A DNA stretch of 64,000 bases, taken from the NCBI GenBank assembly GCA_018673255.1, contig JABHDC010000154.1:7618-71617 (forward strand), given 5' to 3'. The DNA is from Gemmatimonadota bacterium (GTDB lineage: Bacteria; Latescibacterota; UBA2968; UBA8231). Shown piece after piece: positions 1-8,000 of the stretch. A program made the translations under genes and the position numbers. How positions within the stretch are numbered: position 1 is the stretch's first letter; the number at the start of each line of letters is the position of its first letter. The notes under the pieces were generated by a model. It was not told the DNA's origin. It saw nothing but the letters and a program-made list of their open reading frames with translations, and made no database searches.

Positions 1-133
1 AAGTCTCTGCAGATGCATCAGTGGTGGCGGCCGGGGTCGATGCGGCGGTGCTGCCGCCATCCTGGGCGATTGCTGGACTGGCGATGAGGGTAGCCATCAA
101 AGCCAGGGCCAACATCTTCAAGGTTGTATTCAT
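1..133 (-). CDS. Secreted small protein, N-terminal part only
   Basis: The gene runs off the left edge of the window, so only its first 44 codons are visible. The ATG is at 133 and is preceded by a strong AGGAGGA ribosome binding site at 141-147 (complement), seven bases upstream. The product begins MNTTLKMLALALMATLIASP and continues AIAQDGG, a clear Sec signal peptide with a probable cleavage site after AIA. It is followed by an Ala/Thr/Ser/Pro-rich segment typical of a linker. It lies 184 nt downstream of the PorV/TPR fusion gene and may share its transcript. The function cannot be inferred from what is visible. Confidence 0.7.
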   Translation of the reverse strand, partial: MNTTLKMLALALMATLIASPAIAQDGGSTAASTPAATTDASAET

Positions 134-317
134 GCTCTGTTCCTCCTGCTCGGGGGGACCTGCCACCCCGTGGAGTCATGGCGGGGGGTGATCTGTCGAA
201 TGATCGTATTCTGACGGGACAACAACCTGCTGATGTCCCAAACATCGGCAATTGAGGGCCGGGCAAGTATGATGTGGATCACGTCTCTGCCTGTCCCCTC
301 AATCCCATCCGGCCCAT

Positions 318-3300
318 TTACGGACCCAGGTCGAGATACCCCTCGTAGGCGGGTTCCATCTCCACGACCTGTCTATACAGGACGGCCGCCTCATGGCGAC
401 GTCCCTGAAGGTGTCGCACGATCGCCATGTTCATCCGGAAACCGGCGCGATCAGGATCGGCCAGCTCGGCACGCTCGAACATGGTGAATGCTTCGTCGTA
501 GCGGGACAATCGAGTCAGGATGACGCCTCGCGCATTGTAGATATCCGCATCGGTCGCACCCGACTTGATCGCCACGTCCAGGCGTTCCAGCGCCTTGTCC
601 CACTGAGTCTGTTGCATGTAACCGGTGGCGATGCGGTAGCTCTCTTCAGGCGCCTCGGTGGCGGCGAGGAAATCGTAGAGACCACCGTAGGTCGCGTCTT
701 CTGCTACGACCTGGCGATAGATCACATCGGCAGTCTGGAAGTCGCCGAGAAGATGGTTCGCAAGGGCGACATTGATCCGGAAACCGGATCGATCCGGATC
801 GATCTCAACTGCGCGCTCGAAGGCACTCAGAGCCTCCGCAGGGCGTCCCTGGCGAGCGTGCACGACACCTGAAGCGTTGATGGCATCGGCGTATTTCGGA
901 TCGGCGCCGATGGCCAGTTCGAATTGCTCAGCCGCCTGGTCCAGGCGCAACTGGCGCAGGTAGCTGGTGCCGATCTCGTAGTATCCAGCCGCATCACCCA
1001 CACCGGCGAGGAATTCGAACAATTCGCCGTAGGTCGCATCCAGGGCAACCACTTCTTCGTAGAAGATGTCCGCCTGCTCACGGTCGCCCATCAAATAGTA
1101 GGTGAGGGCGATGTTCATGCGGACGCCATTGTCCTCAAAGATCGACAGAGACTCGCGATAGCGATCCAGGGCAGATGCGTAGTCACCTCGTCGAGAGTCG
1201 ATCACACCCAGTGCGTTGAGCGCGTCAGCCTGACGTGGGTCCATCTCGAGCGAACGATGGAGCATCGATGTCGCTTTGTCGAGATGATTGGCGCGCAGAT
1301 ACGCAACACCGGCGTCGTAGGCACCGGTGGGTGTTTCGAGAGAGGTCACCGACCCGAGGGCGATCTCATCTGTGCGGCGATCGAAATAATCCAGATCGCG
1401 CATCATCAGACTGTCCATGGCTACCACGCTGGGCAATTCGATGTCGACTGCCGGTAGTACTGCCGCCTTGTAGGTCTGCATCCACTTCTGCACGTAGACC
1501 GGTTCAATCAGGCCGCGGGGCTCCAGGCGCTTGTATTCACCTACACCCTGTCGCCACGCATCCGAGAAGGTGAAACCGACCATCGTCGTCTCGACGGGGA
1601 TCCAGATCCGGCCTTCCCACGCCACGTACTCTGCAGAGCTGGCGAAGTGATCCTCTGCCTGATCCGGGTGGAGGCCGGAATCGAACATCAGATAGATGTG
1701 ACCCTTGCCCGGCTCGTTGGATTCGAGGAACGCCGTGTCGATGGACAGATTCTCAAGCAGCGAGGCATACAGTACCGTGAGATCGTCACAGTCGCCGATC
1801 TTGGTGAAGACGCCCGTGTCGTCTAGCCCGTCGGGCTTCTCCAGCATCTCACTCGGATACTGCACTGTGTCGAAGATCGTCTTGTCGTCAGAAATGCTGG
1901 CGAAGGGTGTCTTCTGGTCGGCTTGATAGCTGAAGCGATAGACGCCCATTGCGTCGTAGAGGATCGCCGCCTTGCCCATATTCGAGTGGTTGAAGCGGCC
2001 GGCGAGGATGTCGTCGTAGCGGGCCACCAGACCACGGGCGAAGCCGGCCACAGCCAGATCGGCGGGTGTGACGAAAGCGGCGGCCATGCCCGGGATATTC
2101 CAGCTGAGCTTGCCCTTGCCAGCCAGGTAGACCCGTTCCAACTGCTTCTCGAGTCGTTGTTCGCGACGATTGCGCTGGTAGGTTACTGATACGACAGGTG
2201 TGATGAAGTTGTCGTAGTAGGCGTCAGGGGCGTTGAACAGGTCCGGGTCGAAGGTGACAGAGAAGGAGTATTTCTCCGTGCTCTGTGCCGGCAGGGTGAT
2301 GCGTTCCGTATGGGCCACGCTCATCGTGCGCGGCAACATCAGACCGACGGTGACCTCGATGGGCTGCGGTGCCGAGTTCGACAGGACGACGTCGAAGAAT
2401 TCCGACTCCTGGTAGTGCGGATAGAGCGATCGGAAGATCGGATTTGGCCGCACGATCGCATCCCTGATCTCAACAACCTTGGAATTGTAGGCCAGGGAGA
2501 GCGATGTGTAGTGTGTGGCGTCGAGAATCGGATGCTGTTCGTAGGCGTAATCGAGCGTGGCGAACCGATACTTGACTCCGAAGCCTACACTGGGCGTGGT
2601 AGCGTCGCCACGACTCTCAGGTGTATCGAGTTCGGTGCGCACACCGGCACGCAAGGCCAACTGACCCCGGATCCAGTATTCGGCGCCGAAGCGCAGATGA
2701 TCGTCCACGTCGGCGGCGATCGTGAGGCCTTCGATCGGCTTGTGAGCCAGGCCGATGCGCCAGCGGGCATCGAAGATCTGCTCACTGAGTCCGCCATCGT
2801 GTTCGACCGATGTGCCGCCGATGTCCTGCACTGCTACGCCCAGGCGCAGGCCATAGGGCAGTGGAGCCAGCAGACCGAGATCGAAACCGAGTCCTGATGC
2901 AGACATGACGGACCGACCGTCGAGATCGGCGTCCTGCGCGACGTATTTCACGGCGCCACCGATGGCGGCATTGCCGATGTAGGGCTTGAGGGCGGCGATT
3001 GAGTTGCGATAGCCGTAGGCCAGGCTCATGAGATTGTAGCCCGAACTCAGGCCCAGACCCCCATCCACATCATCGAAGCCCCGGTTGAACCAATCCAGAC
3101 CCAGGGCATGGGCGTCGGTGATGGGTAGAACATAACCGAGATAGGATTCGTTGAGACCCAGACCGAAGCGGTCAGCGTAGGCGCCGACGATCTCTTGGCG
3201 TTGCAGCGTGGCAATGGTCGCAGGATTCCACCGGATCCCACTGGCATCGGCGCCGACGGCTGAGTATGCGCCTCCCATACCGATGGCGCGGACGCCCACA

Positions 3301-3413
3301 TCGGTCTGACGTGTCGTGGCGCCCTCCACCAGGGCCGCACTGCCAAGGGCACAGGCTACCACGGCCAGGGCCGGACGGCGCAGGCGCCGTAGGATGTCGA
3401 GATTACGACTCAT
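318..3413 (-). CDS. PorV-like outer-membrane protein fused to transglutaminase-like and TPR domains
   Basis: 1031 residues with three clear regions. After a signal sequence (residues about 10-32, ending SAALVEG) comes a PorV/PorQ (UPF0164)-like segment to about residue 330, with the family-type RAIGMGGAYSAVGADASG and WNPATIA motifs followed by barrel-like strands. Residues about 330-445 look like an Ig-type beta domain. Residues about 450-650 are transglutaminase-like, with GDCDDLT (candidate Cys), GHIYLMFD (candidate His) and IPVETT (candidate acidic residue). The last 310 residues are TPR-like repeats of the type ALNALGVIDSRRGDYASALD. Its ATG overlaps the stop of the upstream FG-GAP gene by 4 nt, so the two are probably translationally coupled. 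In Bacteroidetes PorV belongs to the type IX secretion system; whether this protein acts that way is inference. Confidence 0.8.
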   Translation of the reverse strand: MSRNLDILRRLRRPALAVVACALGSAALVEGATTRQTDVGVRAIGMGGAYSAVGADASGIRWNPATIATLQRQEIVGAYADRFGLGLNESYLGYVLPITDAHALGLDWFNRGFDDVDGGLGLSSGYNLMSLAYGYRNSIAALKPYIGNAAIGGAVKYVAQDADLDGRSVMSASGLGFDLGLLAPLPYGLRLGVAVQDIGGTSVEHDGGLSEQIFDARWRIGLAHKPIEGLTIAADVDDHLRFGAEYWIRGQLALRAGVRTELDTPESRGDATTPSVGFGVKYRFATLDYAYEQHPILDATHYTSLSLAYNSKVVEIRDAIVRPNPIFRSLYPHYQESEFFDVVLSNSAPQPIEVTVGLMLPRTMSVAHTERITLPAQSTEKYSFSVTFDPDLFNAPDAYYDNFITPVVSVTYQRNRREQRLEKQLERVYLAGKGKLSWNIPGMAAAFVTPADLAVAGFARGLVARYDDILAGRFNHSNMGKAAILYDAMGVYRFSYQADQKTPFASISDDKTIFDTVQYPSEMLEKPDGLDDTGVFTKIGDCDDLTVLYASLLENLSIDTAFLESNEPGKGHIYLMFDSGLHPDQAEDHFASSAEYVAWEGRIWIPVETTMVGFTFSDAWRQGVGEYKRLEPRGLIEPVYVQKWMQTYKAAVLPAVDIELPSVVAMDSLMMRDLDYFDRRTDEIALGSVTSLETPTGAYDAGVAYLRANHLDKATSMLHRSLEMDPRQADALNALGVIDSRRGDYASALDRYRESLSIFEDNGVRMNIALTYYLMGDREQADIFYEEVVALDATYGELFEFLAGVGDAAGYYEIGTSYLRQLRLDQAAEQFELAIGADPKYADAINASGVVHARQGRPAEALSAFERAVEIDPDRSGFRINVALANHLLGDFQTADVIYRQVVAEDATYGGLYDFLAATEAPEESYRIATGYMQQTQWDKALERLDVAIKSGATDADIYNARGVILTRLSRYDEAFTMFERAELADPDRAGFRMNMAIVRHLQGRRHEAAVLYRQVVEMEPAYEGYLDLGP

Positions 3414-5041
3414 GGCGCGTCGAAGACTTCCTCGTCGATGATCACCAGTTCGCCGCCCTCGAACACGCCCTGCGTGATCGGCACGGCGTTGCCTGGGAAG
3501 CGGACATGGACGTTGTAGGGGCCGGCAGGGGCACCGAAGATGATTTCTGAGGCGATGCCAGTCACACCATCTGACTCGATCGTGCGAATGACGGCCGTGC
3601 GCGGCAGCACCTGCTGATAGGCGACCGTGTCGTTACTGGCGGCATCGATGAGGCGCACCTGGGCGCCAATGGCGGCCAGGTTGGCCCCGCCATTCTCCGG
3701 TCCGCGGCCTCGCACGAGCACACGCAGGAAATTCGTACCATCACGGTTGTTGCTGAACAGCCGGTTTCCTGGACCCCAGGGACCAAAGCCATTGGTGGCA
3801 TACAGGTCAGGCGTGCCATTGCCGTCGAAATCGGCCCAGCCTGTGGCCAACTGCGCCGTCGTCGAGGTGGGCAAACCGGCCGAAGCGGTGGAATCGGCGA
3901 ATACGCCCGCGGCGCCGCCTGCAAACAGCGCATCCGGCTGGAACTGCTCGTCGCCGCCGCTGGCCAGATACAGGTCGGGGTAGCCGTCGCCATTGTAGTC
4001 GGCCCAGGCAGCGGCGGCAGTGAGCCAGCCGGAGCCGCTCTGCGCCACGTTCGCCTCGGCAGCGACATTCACGAATGCCGTGCCGCCATCATTCCGATAC
4101 AGGGCATTGGCCCCCACGTTGGCGACATAGACGTCGAGGTCACCGTCGTTGTCGTAGTCAGCCCAGGCACCAGCCTGGCCGATCTCGGTATTGGCCACGC
4201 TCAGCGCGCAGGCGATCTCGGCGAAGGTGCCACCATCGGTCAGATCGTTGCGGAACAGGGCATTCTCCTGGTCACGATTCACGACATACAGATCCAGGTC
4301 GCCATCGTTGTCCATATCGACGAAGTCAAAGCCGGCTGTGTCACGCCGGTCGCCGACACCGAGGTCATCGACACGGTCGAAGGTGCCGTCACCCCGACTG
4401 ACGTAGAGTTCGTTGTCGTGATAGAACTTGCCGATGTAGAGGTCGAGCCAGCCATCATTGTCCACGTCACCGAAGGCGGCAGAGGTTTCGTTGCCGGCCT
4501 TGATCAGGTTCACCAGTTGCTGTGAGCGTCCCACCTCGGTGAAGGCCGAACCCGACTGGCTCTGATACAGGTAGTCCTGGTCGTAGAAGTCGACGACATA
4601 CAGATCCAGATCACCATCGTTGTCGTAGTCAGCCCAGTTCGCGTTGATGCTGTTCTGATCATTGTCGACGCCCAGACTCGCCGCGACATCGGTAAAGCTG
4701 GCGGTGCCATCATTGTTCAGCAGCTTGTTCGCCGGGACGGACACGGCCGTCGCCCAGTTGGTCACGTACAGATCCAGATCGCCATCGGCATCGTAGTCGC
4801 CCCAGGCAAATCCTGGACTATACAGGCCACTATTGGCCGTGCCGCTGGCACTGGAGACGTCAGACAACTGGGCTCCGCCTGAGGTAGAAGCCAGCCAACT
4901 CAGAGCCACGGTGAACAGAACACGCCGGGCAATCCGGGCCGTAACCGGCAGCACGGGGGCCCGCTCTGCAGTCTGAGTCGGTTGGGGCGTCTGACGAGTC
5001 TTCTTACCGAACAACGGCCACCACCTTCTCCGCCTGTGCAT
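3410..5041 (-). CDS. Secreted FG-GAP/VCBS repeat protein with UnbV-like C-terminus
   Basis: From about residue 60 the protein consists of FG-GAP/VCBS units carrying the calcium-loop pattern DYDNDGDLDLYV, which in this family form a beta-propeller. The last 110 residues (about NNRDGTNFLRVLVRGRG onward) resemble the ASPIC/UnbV domain found at the end of such propellers. A hydrophobic segment ending STSGGAQ is the signal peptide. The start is uncertain: the ATG at 5041 overlaps the end of the upstream gene by 38 nt and gives a long Arg-rich leader, whereas a GTG at 4954 gives a compact signal peptide. Neither has a good ribosome binding site. It is coupled by a 4-nt overlap to the following PorV-like gene, suggesting an exported surface protein made together with an outer-membrane partner. 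The ligand is unknown. Confidence 0.8.
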   Translation of the reverse strand: MHRRRRWWPLFGKKTRQTPQPTQTAERAPVLPVTARIARRVLFTVALSWLASTSGGAQLSDVSSASGTANSGLYSPGFAWGDYDADGDLDLYVTNWATAVSVPANKLLNNDGTASFTDVAASLGVDNDQNSINANWADYDNDGDLDLYVVDFYDQDYLYQSQSGSAFTEVGRSQQLVNLIKAGNETSAAFGDVDNDGWLDLYIGKFYHDNELYVSRGDGTFDRVDDLGVGDRRDTAGFDFVDMDNDGDLDLYVVNRDQENALFRNDLTDGGTFAEIACALSVANTEIGQAGAWADYDNDGDLDVYVANVGANALYRNDGGTAFVNVAAEANVAQSGSGWLTAAAAWADYNGDGYPDLYLASGGDEQFQPDALFAGGAAGVFADSTASAGLPTSTTAQLATGWADFDGNGTPDLYATNGFGPWGPGNRLFSNNRDGTNFLRVLVRGRGPENGGANLAAIGAQVRLIDAASNDTVAYQQVLPRTAVIRTIESDGVTGIASEIIFGAPAGPYNVHVRFPGNAVPITQGVFEGGELVIIDEEVFDAP

Positions 5042-8000
5042 CACCGGCAGTGACGACGACGACATAGAGGCCACTGGCGACGACATCGGCATCGTCATCG
5101 CGGCCATCCCAGATGACAGTATTGAATCCGGGTCCCATGGCGCGATCACGGGCGAGAATCCGTTCGACGCGACCGCTGGCATTGAAAATGCGGACGGTTA
5201 CATCGGCGGGGTTGCTGAGTTGGAAGCTGATATCGGTCTGGTCACGCAATGAGCCACCCGCCGGAGCAAAGGCCCGAGGCTGGCAGTCGATATTGGCGAC
5301 GGCAATCGATCCGAGACCGGCACTGGTGTCCTCAAAGATGCCGAAGGTTCCCAGAGATGCTACGCTTGTGGTCACTGTATGGGCGTCGGTGTCGACGGTG
5401 CCACCGACACGAACCCAAGTTCCGTCGTTGGCCAGGACAAAGACGCCGAGACGCTCTGCGTCGACGCCACCCAGATCAGCCGATTCATAGCTGATGGTCA
5501 GTGTGGCCGGCTTGCGCAGTGTCGCCCCGTTGGCATCGATGCGATAGGCTGAGCCAATCTGAAGATCTTGAGCGATCGCGACGGGACGACCCACGTCAGC
5601 GTCGGCTGCTATCCGGGAAATGGCGATTTCGCCATCGCTGCCAGCCAGTGCATTGGGGGGCAGGTAGAGCTGCACCGAACCATCGGCATTGCTCAGTGTG
5701 CCACCGTCGCTGATGCTGGCCAGGCGACCGGCCGTCGAGAAGCGCCAGGAGAAGCCTTCTTCGGCCAGCGGTCCGAGGACTCGCTGGTCGACGACCACTT
5801 CGTATTCGGTGAAGGCCGTCAGGCCACCCTCGGGTGCAATGGCGAGGACGGTGCGTGTCGAGTCGGCACTGACGCTCGATATGGGCAGCAGTGCGAAGGT
5901 GGTGTCTGCCGAACTCAAGTCCAGACCCAGGTTTCGGGCTCGCAGCGCGAAGCCATCCGGATCCTGGCTGGCCACAGGACTCGAGAACACAATGTTGATC
6001 AGACCCGTGTCCGTCCCGATCCCTTCATCTCCATCACTCGGTACGGTCGAGGAGACACTCGGGACCTCGGTGCGGAAGCTGAATGAATGATCGGGCAGCT
6101 GCGATTGGGGGCCGCCGACGCGGCTGCTGACGACGACATTGTATTCGGAGCCGGCGACCAGATCGATGGCTGGCAGCGACACGGTATGGGTTGTCTCGTC
6201 ATACAGGAATTCAGGCTGTGCGAGCGCGATGGCGCGGCCACCGCGGTCGATGCGGAAATTCTGCGCCGTGATGCGATCTGCGTCGACGGGACTCGAGAAG
6301 GTGATATCGATACGCTTCGGTCCGGAGGTCACTGCGTCACCATCACCAGGCGCTGAGGTGACGACGAGCGGGATCTGAGTAACGAAGGACCAGCTGAACT
6401 GGAATGGCGCGTTCGGTCCGAGCAATTCGCCTTCGAAGAGGGCACGGTAGGCGGAGCCACTCTCGAATCCTTCCGTCGGTATCACCGTCAGGGTCCGTGC
6501 GGCAGCATCATATACCGGTGGGTTGATGCCGACGGGTGCTCCCTCGCGGAACAACTGGACGGCATCGTCATCTTCAGCCAGCAATGTGGCGTCGATGCCG
6601 GCATCAAAGTCGATCTGCAGTGTCGATGCCGCCACAGAGACACCCGTGTCGCCGTCGGCAGGTGAGAATCGCGTGGGCGAGGCGAGGCGGGTTGCGAACT
6701 GCCAGGTGTAGTCGCCTTCGCCGGTCAAACGCAACGGACCACCCACCAGACCTGTCAGGACAACCTGGTAGTTGGAACCGGGGCGCAATCCACCTTCAGG
6801 CTCGAAGAGCAGGCTCGTACTCGCAGCATCGTAAACGGCCGCTTCGCGCAGTGGTACCTCGATACCCTCGCGCAGGATCCGCGCAGCATCGGCACGCTGC
6901 AGGCCCGTCTCGAACAAGGGTGTATCGAAAACGGCAGTGATCCGCGATGTCGACGCATCGACGCTGTCAGCATCTGCTGCAGGGGTACTGGCAGTTAGCG
7001 TCGGAATCCGCGTCTGGAAGCTCCAGGTGGCCGATTCGCCGGCGATATTTCCAGTGACGTCCGCGATGGCAGCCGCGACTTCGATCGAGTACTCGCTGCC
7101 CGGCAGCAGCCCGGTCTCCGGAACGAGAGTGACCAGGACCGCTTCGTCGCTCTCTGAATAGGTGGCCGTCGTGGCGATGTTGAGCACGCCCAGGCGCACC
7201 GTGAAATTCGACGAAATCGCCGTGGCCGGATCGAGGGGCTCGGAGAATCCAACGATCACCGAGGCGATGTCGGAAGGGGGAACCGTGTTCGAGCCATCTG
7301 CTGGGATGCTGCCGACGACGAAGGGCCTGAGGGCGTCGACGGTGAAGGCACCCACCGAATCAACCGGGACCAGCACATTTCCCTTCAGGTCACTCAGGCC
7401 GCTGACAGAGATCGTCGCATCGCCGGAGGGGGTGCCTTCGGCAATCGTTACTTCGCCAGACCAGGCGTCTCCCGTGAATTGCAGGGGCGTGACGTCGAAG
7501 CTTTGTCCGCCCACCGTGGCGGTGACGGCGGGAGCGACGGTGGCATCGACGCCAGCATGGGCGTCATCGAACTGGAGCCCCAGGGACAGGGTCTGCCCAA
7601 GGCCCAGACGAGTGCGACTCAGCGTCATGCCACTCAGTGTCGGTGCGACCGTATCAATGACAAAACTGGTTTCCGTCGACCACGGTGAACTGATGCCACC
7701 TGCATCGATCGTCTGGACCGACCAGTAATAGGTGTCGCTGCCCAGCCCTTCAACTTCGAGGAACAGATTGTGGCCGGCATTGCCGCGATTGAGCGCGCGA
7801 CGGCCGCTGACGACATCATCTGCGTCGGGCTGCGTGCCCACGCGGACATTGTAGGTCAGCGAGGCCACGGGGGGATTGGCGTCGTCGTCACCTGACCGCC
7901 AGGTGAGTCGCACCTCGGCGGCGGTGTCAGACGAACTCAAGCCAGAGGCAGTCGTGGGGGCGAGATTCGCGTTGAACTGCTGTGCCGTCAGGTTGTCGTT

